In this document: one piece after another, positions 35,601-43,433 of the stretch | Numbering within the stretch: the stretch's first letter is position 1 | Layout of the letters: every line of letters starts with the position of its first letter | Source of the DNA: Sphingobacterium kitahiroshimense | GTDB lineage: Bacteria; Bacteroidota; Bacteroidia; Sphingobacteriales; Sphingobacteriaceae | Assembly: GCF_025961315.1 (NCBI RefSeq) | Contig: NZ_JAOQNK010000001.1 | Span: 4,216,001 to 4,280,000 of the forward strand | Direction: 5' to 3' | Length of the DNA stretch: 64,000 nucleotides | Translations under genes and position numbers: made by a program | The notes under the pieces: model-generated | What the model was told of the DNA's origin: nothing | The model's input: only the letters and a program-made list of their open reading frames with translations | The model's database searches: none

Positions 35601-36131
35601 AGATATGAATATGGTTTCCGTTTAGGTCTTGATTTTAAGGGGTTTGATTTTTCTGCGTTTGTTCAAGGTATTGGGAAACGTGAAATGTGGGGTAATGGTT
35701 CGTTAGCGATTGCTGGCTATCAATCCTCTGACGGTGCAATGCCTTCAACTATTGCCGATAATTTTTGGTCTGCCGATAATCTTGAAGCATTTTATCCTAG
35801 AGCTTATAATAATGGTGGTAACAATCTGAATAATAATATGCAAATCCAATCGAGATACCTGTTGGACTTATCATACCTGCGTGTTAAAAATATAACGTTG
35901 GGTTATTCGTTGCCAACTACGATGCTGAATAAAGTTTATATTAAATCAGCACGTGTCTATACGTCATTAGAGAATTTCTTTACAAAAGATCATGTAAATG
36001 GATTGCCTATCGATCCTGAAGTGATAAATGGTTATTCAATGTTTAATGACACGAATTATAACTCGGGAAGAACAGGGATTGGTACGCCTACTTTTAAGTC
36101 GGTATCGTTTGGTGTTCAAGTTAATTTTTAA
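32673..36131 (+). CDS. SusC/RagA TonB-linked outer membrane transporter
   Basis: The 1152-residue protein has a signal region, a longer N-terminal stretch (to about 45), the regulatory-like beta domain (VQGVVTGPDGPISEVSVVVVGG), the TonB-box-like LEEVVVVGYGTQKKGNLTGAV and a plug with SITVLKDAAASSIYGAKAAFGVVLITT. The barrel runs to the terminal VNF. The VVVGYGTQ form differs from the VVTALGI form of the other two SusC proteins in this window, so it belongs to another SusC subgroup. It likely imports muropeptide or disaccharide fragments. susD starts 5 nt later. Confidence 0.95.
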   Translation: MRKFILFSVAVGLSVPSKSFSNVSKESILNNPKVTQSLLASSKSVLQNAVQGVVTGPDGPISEVSVVVVGGTASTKTDSQGHFKIAAPIGSKLRFTSVGYATKEVTVTSNTVNVTIESSNQALEEVVVVGYGTQKKGNLTGAVSSISVKDNLQGRAIADVGRGIQGTTPGLTVVIPSGEVGSDPVMKIRGQIGSIAGTSNPLILLDNVEIPSIQLVNPADVESITVLKDAAASSIYGAKAAFGVVLITTKKGGSGEKVNINYSNNFSFQSSAIDYNMAGVNALKYTLEAVERVGGTEAGAFYKVNRESYNRALEWEKLYGGKLGVNDPTVYGRDWYVNPAEPTKKYGVRTYDPQDYMIRDVAPSSQHNLSFSGSAGKTDYNLSMATLSQAGMMKTTDNDKFKRYNASLRISTELNKYLTVRAGAMVSRRNKQYPYTTNSTTADPWLYLYRWSSLYPMGLDENDRAIRSPWSETSAANTASLQNNYLNLNLGATVKINDNWKFDIDYTFANNEMINTYPGTRFTGADSWVAGVARNDANGVPVYVDNTGALVASDVSGAMRAYDLNYYQYTPNGGNPDHYKRTAGNERNNTINALTTYNLRVNDDHDFKFIAGLNRVTLDYSENSSQTFNLIDLNNPQLGFGINTASQQATGDAKWEAQLGYFGRVNYAYKNKYLFEGNIRYDGSSKFPTDLKWKWFPSFSAGWVASEEGFMEWSKPVVNQLKFRGSWGSIGDQTIKPSLYTSTMTVGEVSWLAADGSRVYAIGTPTSVRSDISWQNIETLNLGADLRVLNNKLGFVFDWYRRNTRNMIVPSGNVSATFGAPAPQGNYGDMKTQGWEFAVDFNHRFSNGLGLNMRGTLADAQSTILKYTDTQLISSYYVGKKVGEIWGYKTDRLYQASDFEYDAAGALVKTTDKGKIVNKLSDPKGAYQGYLQNSSDFIFGPGDVKFADLNGDGVINDGSKTVNDHGDLAILGNETPRYEYGFRLGLDFKGFDFSAFVQGIGKREMWGNGSLAIAGYQSSDGAMPSTIADNFWSADNLEAFYPRAYNNGGNNLNNNMQIQSRYLLDLSYLRVKNITLGYSLPTTMLNKVYIKSARVYTSLENFFTKDHVNGLPIDPEVINGYSMFNDTNYNSGRTGIGTPTFKSVSFGVQVNF

Positions 36132-36136
36132 TAACA

Positions 36137-37999
36137 ATGAAAATGAAATATTCAAAGAAAATAGCATACGTTGCTTTTGGGGCAATGGCTTTGTTTTCAT
36201 CATGTAATAAGGAAGTGTTAGATAGAAATCAATTGACACAGTTGGAAGATGAAAATAGTTGGGGAAATGAATTGGGACTTCGGTTATATGCGAATGGGTT
36301 TTATCAAAATTACTTTGTGGGGTATAATAGTGCTTGGGGGACAGATTATGCTCCGGTTACTGGTTATACGTTCTCAGATGATTTGACAAATAGAAACGTT
36401 CAGACAAATTTTGAAAATGCTGTTCCTGCATCTCGTGTAGGTTCTGGTAGCACGATTACTGCTATGGAGGCTCCATCTATGTTGACGCAGTATTCTGGCC
36501 CAACATGGAATTTTGCTTGGGTAAGAAAGGCAAATATTTTTATCAATAGAATCGATACTAAAACTAAACCAAATATTACCACTGAAGCCTATAATCATTG
36601 GACTGCAGTTGCGCGCTTTTTTAGAGGGTTTGAATATAGTCGCTTAGTGGAGGTTTTTGGTGATGTTCCTTATTTTGATCGTGAACTCGCGGATAATGAT
36701 ACCCAATTAATGTATAAAGACCGTGATAAACGCGGTGAGGTAATGGATAAGGTTTACGAAGACTTTAAATATGCCTTGGAGAATATGAGAATCAATGACG
36801 GTAAACAGTATTTGAATAGATATATTGCCGCATCTTTTATTTCTAGATTAATGTTGTTTGAAGGATCATTTCAATATTATCATAACCTGGATAAAAATAG
36901 GGCTAAGAAATATCTTGAATTAGCACAACAAGCTTCTGAAATTGTTATCAATTCGAACGCGTATTCATTTACGAGTGATTTTAAAAGTTTGTTTTCTTCA
37001 GATGATCTAAGCGCCAATAAAGAGGTGATCATGTATAGAGCCTACGATAATGGTAAAAGTGTTACGCATAGTGTAGGATCTTATAGTAACGGAACTGAAG
37101 GACAAAATTCAGCAGCCAATTTAGTATTGATGAAATCGTTTATTTGTAACGATGGTAAGCCTTGGCAAAATTCTACTGCAACAAATGCAAGTAGTTTCAA
37201 GATAAAAGATTTGGCAGTGTCGCGTGATCCTAGATTTGAGGCTTCATTTTATGAAAAACCATTAAGTTCTTCTGCGACTTTATTGTATGCTTTTAAATTT
37301 GCTTCTCGTGAGGCTCTTACTTATTTAGGCAAAACATATCCTGCGGCTTGGGCTAGTAATACAAATATTACTGATGCGCCTGTCATTCGTCTAGCTGAAG
37401 TTGTATTGAACTGGGTCGAGACGAAACAGATTTTAGCTGAAGGTTTTGGTGGAGCTGCAGTTACGCAGTCGGATCTGGATAAGTCGGTTAATGCGATCAG
37501 AAACCGTCCAATTGATGCTATTGCAACTTCAAAAGGAGTTAAAAAAACTGCGCCTTTAATTCTTGGAGCTATTGCGGTAGATCCTTCTCGTGATGGTGAT
37601 GTTTCTCCTTTGATGTGGGAAATTCGTCGTGAACGCCGAATGGAATTTGTGTACGAAGGTTTTAGATTGTTGGATATTAAGCGCTGGAAAAAACTTAATT
37701 ACATGGATTATAGTAAAAATCAAGACTATTTCTTAGGCCCGTGGTTAGATGTGAAAACAGATATGCCTAGTTTACTAAATAAGAGTAATGAAGGTAAATT
37801 GAAAGTTGTGAATGCAACCGGTGCGACAATTACATATAATGGTAGCAATGCTGATCAATTGGTTGGTTTTTATATGGTTGAAAATGCGCAACATAGAGAA
37901 CCTTTCACAGATCGCTCTTATATGGCTCCAGTTGGTCAGGCTCAGGTTAACGAGTATAAAGACAGAGGATATACATTAACACAAACAGCAGGCTGGTAG
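36137..37999 (+). CDS. SusD/RagB outer membrane lipoprotein
   Basis: The 620-residue protein has a lipobox (LFSSC, about Cys23). The SusD fold is marked by ARFFRGFEYSRLVEVFGDVPYFDREL, APVIRLAEVVLNWVETKQILAEG, and the C-terminal EIRRERRMEFVYEGFRLLDIKRWKK, the classic SusD/RagB ending motif. It pairs with the SusC gene directly upstream. An alternative ATG two codons in (36143) is equally possible. A strong terminator hairpin follows, although the next gene is co-oriented. Confidence 0.94.
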   Translation: MKMKYSKKIAYVAFGAMALFSSCNKEVLDRNQLTQLEDENSWGNELGLRLYANGFYQNYFVGYNSAWGTDYAPVTGYTFSDDLTNRNVQTNFENAVPASRVGSGSTITAMEAPSMLTQYSGPTWNFAWVRKANIFINRIDTKTKPNITTEAYNHWTAVARFFRGFEYSRLVEVFGDVPYFDRELADNDTQLMYKDRDKRGEVMDKVYEDFKYALENMRINDGKQYLNRYIAASFISRLMLFEGSFQYYHNLDKNRAKKYLELAQQASEIVINSNAYSFTSDFKSLFSSDDLSANKEVIMYRAYDNGKSVTHSVGSYSNGTEGQNSAANLVLMKSFICNDGKPWQNSTATNASSFKIKDLAVSRDPRFEASFYEKPLSSSATLLYAFKFASREALTYLGKTYPAAWASNTNITDAPVIRLAEVVLNWVETKQILAEGFGGAAVTQSDLDKSVNAIRNRPIDAIATSKGVKKTAPLILGAIAVDPSRDGDVSPLMWEIRRERRMEFVYEGFRLLDIKRWKKLNYMDYSKNQDYFLGPWLDVKTDMPSLLNKSNEGKLKVVNATGATITYNGSNADQLVGFYMVENAQHREPFTDRSYMAPVGQAQVNEYKDRGYTLTQTAGW

Positions 38000-38019
38000 T
38001 CTTTGACTACTGGGTTATT

Positions 38020-38048
38020 AGAGCCACTTAATTTAAGTGGCTCTTTTT
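38020..38048 (+). terminator. Rho-independent terminator after susD
   Basis: An 11-bp stem pairs AGAGCCACTTA (38020-38030) with TAAGTGGCTCT (38034-38044). The loop is 3 nt and five Ts follow. It may lower expression of the downstream half of the locus relative to susCD. Confidence 0.85.
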
Positions 38049-38106
38049 ATTTGTTTCCATTGATCAATATATAAAATTCTTTGTTTGCGTTATTATTTTA
38101 TGTTAT

Positions 38107-38130
38107 TGCACAAACATGCATGTTTGTGCA
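38107..38130. promoter_or_regulatory. 24-bp perfect palindrome, operator candidate
   Basis: The half-site TGCACAAACATG is followed at once by its reverse complement, giving 24 bp of perfect dyad symmetry centred between 38118 and 38119. A T-run follows. It lies 39 nt upstream of the phosphoesterase gene, after the susD terminator. The zero-length loop argues for a protein-binding site rather than a transcript hairpin. Confidence 0.5.
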
Positions 38131-38169
38131 TTTTTTTAAGTATATTTACTTTAATAACTGATTCCTATA

Positions 38170-40023
38170 ATGATAAAAAGAACCTATAGTTTTATTTGCA
38201 TAATGATTTTTGCCTTCAATTTCTTGCATGCGCAAACTTTCAAATTTGCTCATGTAACAGATACGCATGTTGGCGGTGCAACTGGAGAAGAAGATTTACG
38301 TCGAACCGTAAAAGATCTGAATACATTAAAAGATATTGATTTTGTTATTTTATCGGGTGATATTACAGAGTTTGGTGCGGATCATGAATTGAAATTGGCC
38401 AAGCAGATACTGGATAGCTTGTCATTACCCTGGTATGTAATACCTGGAAATCATGATGGTAACTGGTCTGAAAATGGGGCTAATACATTTCGTAGTGTGT
38501 TTGGAGGTGAAACCTTCTTCTTTAAACATAAAGGATTTATATTTTTGGGAACAAACTCTGGTCCTAACATGCGGATGAGTCCCGGTCAGATTCCGAGGGA
38601 AAACCTAGTGTGGATGGATTCTGTGTTTATTGCTCATCCTGATCGTAATACCCCTCTCATATATATCAATCATTATCCGCAAGATTCTTCTTTAAATAAT
38701 TGGTTTGAAGCGTTGGATCGTGTGAAATCTAGGAATGTGCAATTGGCTTTTTGTGGACATGGTCATATAAATAAAGTGTACGACTGGGAGGGTATACCCG
38801 GGATCATGGGGAGGTCAAATTTGCGCGCCAAGAATGAGTATGGTGGTTATAATATTGTGACGATTGACCAGGGTAAGGCTACTTGTCAAGAACGTACAGT
38901 TGATGGAACTTACTTGGATCCTTGGGCAGTGATCCCGCTAGAAAATCATCATTTTGAACTAGATAAAAAGAAATATCCAAGACCAAATTACGCAGTTAAT
39001 GAAAAATTTGCCTCTAAAGTTGCTGTGGATTGGGTTTTTCAAGATGAGAGTGATATCGGTTCTGGAATGGCACTTTATAAAGATTTGATCATTACAGCAA
39101 ATACTTCAGGTGATGTTTTTGCTTTGGATAATAATACGGGACAGAAAAAATGGTCATTTAAAACTGGTGGTAAAGTTTATTCAACACCAGCTGCTTGGAA
39201 GGGGGTTGTTATCGTCGGTTCTTCAGATCATTATATCTATGGATTGGATGCAGAAAGTGGACTGTTAAAATGGAAAGTAAAAACAGGAAAAGCTGTTTTG
39301 GGATCACCTTTGATTCAGAGTGGCACTGCATACATCGGTGGTTCGGATGGAGTTTTTAGAGCATTGGATGTATTGACTGGAAAGGAAAGGTGGAATTTTA
39401 AGGGTGTAAAGGGGTATGTTTCTACGCTTCCAACTTATTATCAAAATCTAATTATTTTTGGTTCATGGGGTAATGGTTTTTATGCCTTAAATGCGCAGTC
39501 AGGTAAATTAGAGTGGGAATGGAATAATGGGCATGCAAATCGGATGTTTTCAGCTGCTGCTTGTTATCCCGTTGCGGTGAATAACGCCATTTATGTAGTA
39601 GCTCCAGATCGGTTTATGACAGCATTAAATGCAAAAGATGGAACGGTTATCTGGCGAGAGAAGAAGGATACGATACGAGTTAGAGAGTCAATGGGTTTAT
39701 CAACTGATCATAAATATGTTTATGTGAAAACAATGGATGGTGATTTACTTGGTATTTCCACCAAAGCTGATAAAATGGAAGTCTCATGGAAATCAGATTT
39801 GAAACTTCCATATGAACTAACCCCGTCAGCGATAACCGCTAACAGTAAAATTGTTTTTGTACCAAGTCATTCAGGTTTGCTGTCAGCTGTTAATGCCTCA
39901 TCAGGAGCTGTAATGTGGCAATATAAAATATCAAATGGTATGGTCAATCCGCCATTGATTATGGGTAATAAAGGGTTAGTTTGCAGCACAATGGACGGTA
40001 AAATTGTTAAACTAAAATTTTAA
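38170..40023 (+). CDS. Secreted calcineurin-like phosphoesterase fused to a PQQ-type beta-propeller
   Basis: The 617-residue protein has a signal peptide (to about LHA, residue 22). The metallophosphoesterase domain carries all expected metal motifs: DTHVG, GDITEFG, GNHDG, INHYPQ and GHGH (about residues 31-200). Residues about 280-617 form a repeat domain with blades such as GDVFALDNNTGQKKWSFKTGGKVYSTP and HYIYGLDAESGLLKWKVKTG, the BamB/PQQ-like propeller pattern. A periplasmic phosphatase with a binding propeller is expected. Its substrate is unknown; a phosphorylated wall component such as teichoic or lipid-linked material is speculation. GH9 follows 20 nt later. Confidence 0.88.
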   Translation: MIKRTYSFICIMIFAFNFLHAQTFKFAHVTDTHVGGATGEEDLRRTVKDLNTLKDIDFVILSGDITEFGADHELKLAKQILDSLSLPWYVIPGNHDGNWSENGANTFRSVFGGETFFFKHKGFIFLGTNSGPNMRMSPGQIPRENLVWMDSVFIAHPDRNTPLIYINHYPQDSSLNNWFEALDRVKSRNVQLAFCGHGHINKVYDWEGIPGIMGRSNLRAKNEYGGYNIVTIDQGKATCQERTVDGTYLDPWAVIPLENHHFELDKKKYPRPNYAVNEKFASKVAVDWVFQDESDIGSGMALYKDLIITANTSGDVFALDNNTGQKKWSFKTGGKVYSTPAAWKGVVIVGSSDHYIYGLDAESGLLKWKVKTGKAVLGSPLIQSGTAYIGGSDGVFRALDVLTGKERWNFKGVKGYVSTLPTYYQNLIIFGSWGNGFYALNAQSGKLEWEWNNGHANRMFSAAACYPVAVNNAIYVVAPDRFMTALNAKDGTVIWREKKDTIRVRESMGLSTDHKYVYVKTMDGDLLGISTKADKMEVSWKSDLKLPYELTPSAITANSKIVFVPSHSGLLSAVNASSGAVMWQYKISNGMVNPPLIMGNKGLVCSTMDGKIVKLKF

Positions 40024-40043
40024 CTTTATAAAAGTTCTAAATT

Positions 40044-41870
40044 ATGAAATTAACTACACAAAACTTATTACATTTACAGCGAGTTTTTATGCTTGTTTTT
40101 GCATGTTTTGTTTTTAACTTTGCGAAAGCGCAAGAACAGGCATGGATAAGAGTGAACCAATTAGGGTATACACCTGCAGGAATTAAAGTTGCGGTATTTG
40201 GAGCAAAGGAAAAGGCTGATTATACTCGGTTTGAACTGATTGATGTGAAAACGCAGAAAAGTGTATTTTCGAATCTAATCGGTAAAGATTTTGGAACTTA
40301 TGGACCATTTGTGCAAAGCTTTAGGTTTGATTTTTCAGCATATCGCGATACGGGTTCTTATTATTTAAGAGTTGGAAAAGTGAAATCACCAGTTTTTAAA
40401 ATTGGAAAGGATGTATATAAAGGAGCTGCTGATTTTGCACTTCGTTATATGCGGCAACAAAGAACACTTTTTAACCCGTATCTGAAAGATAGCTGTCATA
40501 CACACGATGGTTTTGTATTGCATGCTAATAAGGTAGGTATTGCAGATAGCTCACGTATTGATGCAGGAGGAGGCTGGCATGATGCTTCCGATTATTTGCA
40601 ATATTCAACGACTTCGGCAAATGCTACTTATCATTTGTTAGCGGCTTATAGAGATTTTCCAAAAGTATTTGGTGATCAAAAGCAGGCAAATGGATTGGAT
40701 GGCCAGAATGGTCGCGCTGATGTGCTGGACGAAGCAAAATGGGGATTGGATTGGTTGCTGAAGATGCATCCTGCGCCAAACTTAATGTTTAACCAGATTG
40801 CAGATGACCGTGATCATACGAATATGAGAATGCCAGGTGAAGATCCTTTTTATGGAAGAGGTTTTGAAAGACCTGTTTATTTTATAAATGGAGAACCGCA
40901 ACAAAGAGGTAAGTTTATGAATAATACAACTGGTACAAGTTCAACGGCAGCCAAATTTTCGAGTGCTTTTCATCTGGGTAGTTCTTTGTTTCGAAATGAT
41001 GATATTAAATATGCTAAAACTTTGGCTAAAAAAGCCAAAACAGCATATAACTTTGCATTAATAAAACCTGGGGTAACACAAACAGTATCAGTGAAGTCTC
41101 CTTATATTTATGCCGAGGATAATTGGGTTGATGACATGGAACTTGCTGGAGCAATGTTTTATGGAGCAACAAATAAGAAGCGGTTTTTAAATGAATCGAT
41201 AGTTTATGCGCGGCAGGAGAAAATTACGCCGTGGATGGAAACAGATACCGCAGCACATTATCAATGGTATCCATTTATTAATCTAGGGCATTATGAACTG
41301 GGAAAACAGCTAAAAGGCAATGATCGCGAGGAGATTGTCTCATATTATAAGTCTGGAATAGCGTCGGTTTTTGAACGGGCAAAAACAAATGCCTTTTATA
41401 GGGGTGTTCCTTTTATTTGGTGCAGTAATAATTTGACTGTATCCTTCGCTATTCAATGTTTATGGTATAAAGAATTGACACAGGATACACAATATGATGA
41501 ATTGGCACAAGCAAATATAGATTGGATCTTCGGTACAAATCCTTGGGGTACAAGCATGGTTTATGGCCTGCCTTCGTGGGGCGATACACCGGTTAATCCG
41601 CATTCTGCTTTTACTCATTTAAAGAATTTTCCAATTGATGGTGGGTTAGTTGATGGTCCCATAATGACTTCGACATATCGTAATCTGATCGGAATTAAAT
41701 TGCTCAATGAGGATCCGTATGCGGCATTTCAAAGTGATCTTGTTGTTTATCATGATGATTATGGTGACTATAGTACAAATGAACCTACAATGGATGGTAC
41801 TGCTTCATTGATCTATTTGTTAGCTTCTCAAGAACAAAAGGCCTTAGAGGAGCCTCAAATAAAAAAGTAG
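40044..41870 (+). CDS. Secreted GH9 glycoside hydrolase (possible upstream half of a -1 frameshift fusion)
   Basis: The 608-residue protein has a signal peptide (to about AKA, residue 29), an N-terminal Ig-like CelD_N domain (about 32-120: WIRVNQLGYTPAGIKVAVF) and a GH9 (alpha/alpha)6 catalytic domain. The nucleophile/base region is DAGGGWHDASDY (173-184), followed by TNPWGTSMVYGLP, NPHSAF and the acid region STNEPTMDGTASL near the C-terminus. GH9 enzymes are mostly endoglucanases; in this locus the substrate may be a different beta-linked amino-sugar polymer. The last codons are CAA ATA AAA AAG TAG. This contains the heptamer A AAA AAG in the zero-frame phase of a bacterial -1 slippery site, and the -1 frame runs open into the deacetylase gene. 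Confidence 0.88.
   Translation: MKLTTQNLLHLQRVFMLVFACFVFNFAKAQEQAWIRVNQLGYTPAGIKVAVFGAKEKADYTRFELIDVKTQKSVFSNLIGKDFGTYGPFVQSFRFDFSAYRDTGSYYLRVGKVKSPVFKIGKDVYKGAADFALRYMRQQRTLFNPYLKDSCHTHDGFVLHANKVGIADSSRIDAGGGWHDASDYLQYSTTSANATYHLLAAYRDFPKVFGDQKQANGLDGQNGRADVLDEAKWGLDWLLKMHPAPNLMFNQIADDRDHTNMRMPGEDPFYGRGFERPVYFINGEPQQRGKFMNNTTGTSSTAAKFSSAFHLGSSLFRNDDIKYAKTLAKKAKTAYNFALIKPGVTQTVSVKSPYIYAEDNWVDDMELAGAMFYGATNKKRFLNESIVYARQEKITPWMETDTAAHYQWYPFINLGHYELGKQLKGNDREEIVSYYKSGIASVFERAKTNAFYRGVPFIWCSNNLTVSFAIQCLWYKELTQDTQYDELAQANIDWIFGTNPWGTSMVYGLPSWGDTPVNPHSAFTHLKNFPIDGGLVDGPIMTSTYRNLIGIKLLNEDPYAAFQSDLVVYHDDYGDYSTNEPTMDGTASLIYLLASQEQKALEEPQIKK
41861..41867 (+). other. Candidate -1 ribosomal frameshift site A-AAA-AAG
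   Basis: The heptamer is in the correct zero-frame phase and is followed immediately by the GH9 TAG stop (41868-41870). In the -1 frame, reading continues KVVKDSFGAIVRGDS and then through the whole deacetylase frame, giving a product of about 840 residues. A 7-bp hairpin (AGCTATC 41887-41893 with GATAGCT 41903-41909) lies 19 nt downstream, farther than the usual spacer. A real indel in an A-run is the main alternative. Confidence 0.5.
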
Positions 41871-41893
41871 TCAAAGATTCTTTTGGAGCTATC

Positions 41894-42565
41894 GTGAGAG
41901 GAGATAGCTTGCAAAAGCAATTAGCGCTGGTTTTTACAGGACATGATTTAGCTGATGGTGGATTGACGGTGCTAAAAATATTGAAAGAAAAGGATGTAAA
42001 GGGTTCTTTCTTTCTAACAGGAGACTTTTTGAGAACATCCAAATTTCGTTCTGTTGTAAAGGAGATTAAAAGGAATAAAAATTATCTTTCTGCTCATTCT
42101 GATAAACACTTATTGTTTAGTGACTGGGGCAATAGACAAGGTTTATTAGTAACAAAGGATTCATTTATCCAAGATTTGGAGATGAATTTCAGGGAATTAG
42201 AAAAATTAGGTTTTCGAACCGATAACAAATATTTTATTCCTTCGTATGAATGGTACAATCAGGAGATTGTAACTTGGAGTGAGCAAATGGGATATGTTCC
42301 CATTAATTATACTCCTGGATTACGAACTGCCGCCGATTATAGTTATCCTGAAATGGGTAAACGATATTTATCTTCCGATGATATTGAAAAGGGGCTATGG
42401 GAACAAAATAAAAAGCTAAACGGATTAAATGGATTTATCATACTCATACATATGGGCACAGACTCACGTCGAAAAGATAAATTTTATCACCGTTTAGGTA
42501 AAATAATAGATAAGTTAAAGAAAGAGGAATATCAATTTGTCGATATTCGTGAGTTATTACAATAG
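41894..42565 (+). CDS. Polysaccharide deacetylase domain protein (possible downstream half of a GH9 fusion)
   Basis: From the GTG at 41894 the product has 223 residues with a NodB-like fold: ALVFTGHDLADGG in place of the usual TFDDGP metal motif, SAHSDKHLL in place of the H-x3-H motif, and LIHMGTDSRRKDKFY near the end. It would remove acetyl groups from an amino-sugar polymer. It has no signal peptide, although its GH9 neighbour is exported. The frame is open upstream of the GTG back to 41783, overlapping the end of GH9, and reads FGAIVRGDS, which looks like natural domain sequence before the proposed start. A GGAG at 41885-41888 could serve as a ribosome site for independent initiation. Confidence 0.75.
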   Translation: MRGDSLQKQLALVFTGHDLADGGLTVLKILKEKDVKGSFFLTGDFLRTSKFRSVVKEIKRNKNYLSAHSDKHLLFSDWGNRQGLLVTKDSFIQDLEMNFRELEKLGFRTDNKYFIPSYEWYNQEIVTWSEQMGYVPINYTPGLRTAADYSYPEMGKRYLSSDDIEKGLWEQNKKLNGLNGFIILIHMGTDSRRKDKFYHRLGKIIDKLKKEEYQFVDIRELLQ

Positions 42566-42590
42566 AATAAAGGATAATATAGAAGATAGG

Positions 42591-43403
42591 ATGATAAATA
42601 CAACCGAAAAAGAATCGCATTACCAGGATTTAGAAAAAATGACTGTTTTGGAGTTGTTGACGAATATTAATAACGAAGATAAGACCGTTCCGATGGCTGT
42701 TGAAAAAGCTATTCCGCAGATAGAGGCGTTGGTTAATGAGTGTGTGGCTAAGATGAAAAATGGGGGACGTGTTTTTTATATCGGTGCTGGTACAAGTGGA
42801 CGACTAGGTGTTTTGGATGCATCAGAATGTCCTCCAACTTATGGTGTTCCATTTGATTGGATTATCGGAATGATTGCAGGAGGAGATACGGCTATCCGAA
42901 AAGCAGTTGAATTTGCCGAAGATGATACAGAACAGGCCTGGAAGGACTTGACTGAATATAGTATCAATAAAACGGATGTTGTTATCGGTATTGCCGCATC
43001 AGGAACGACTCCTTATGTAGTTGGAGGTTTACAAGCTGCCAATGCCGCGGGATTAGCAACAGGCTGTATCGTTTGTAATAGTGGTTCTCCTATAGCAAAA
43101 GAAGCGCAATTACCTGTGGAAGTTGTGGTTGGACCTGAGTTTGTTACAGGTTCTACACGTATGAAAGCAGGGACTGCTCAAAAATTAGTACTGAATATGC
43201 TAAGTACCTCCATTATGATCCAATTGGGACGTGTGCAGGGAAATAAAATGGTCGACATGCAATTATCTAATCATAAATTAGTGGCTCGCGGGGTCCGTAT
43301 TATTATGGATGAAACGAATGCAACGGAAGCTGAAGCGACAGAATTATTGGAAAAATTTGGTCATGTGCGCCAAGCAATAGAGGCATATCAAGAAACACAC
43401 TAA
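42591..43403 (+). CDS. murQ: N-acetylmuramic acid 6-phosphate etherase MurQ
   Basis: MurQ removes the D-lactyl ether from MurNAc-6-P to give GlcNAc-6-P. I place the start at the ATG at 42591 (MINTTEKESHYQDLEKM); the frame opens 18 codons earlier, but that part overlaps the deacetylase end and is not conserved-looking. The 270-residue protein has the SIS domain strings GGRVFYIGAGTSGRLGVLD (58-76) and ASECPPTYG with Glu79, then GIAASGTTPYVVGGL and GSTRMKAGTAQKLVLNML. Cytoplasmic. It is somewhat shorter than the about 300-residue E. coli enzyme. Its place between NamZ/SusCD genes and a symporter gives the locus its MurNAc identity. Confidence 0.95.
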   Translation: MINTTEKESHYQDLEKMTVLELLTNINNEDKTVPMAVEKAIPQIEALVNECVAKMKNGGRVFYIGAGTSGRLGVLDASECPPTYGVPFDWIIGMIAGGDTAIRKAVEFAEDDTEQAWKDLTEYSINKTDVVIGIAASGTTPYVVGGLQAANAAGLATGCIVCNSGSPIAKEAQLPVEVVVGPEFVTGSTRMKAGTAQKLVLNMLSTSIMIQLGRVQGNKMVDMQLSNHKLVARGVRIIMDETNATEAEATELLEKFGHVRQAIEAYQETH

Positions 43404-43433
43404 ACACTAAATCACCTATTATAAAACAAACTT

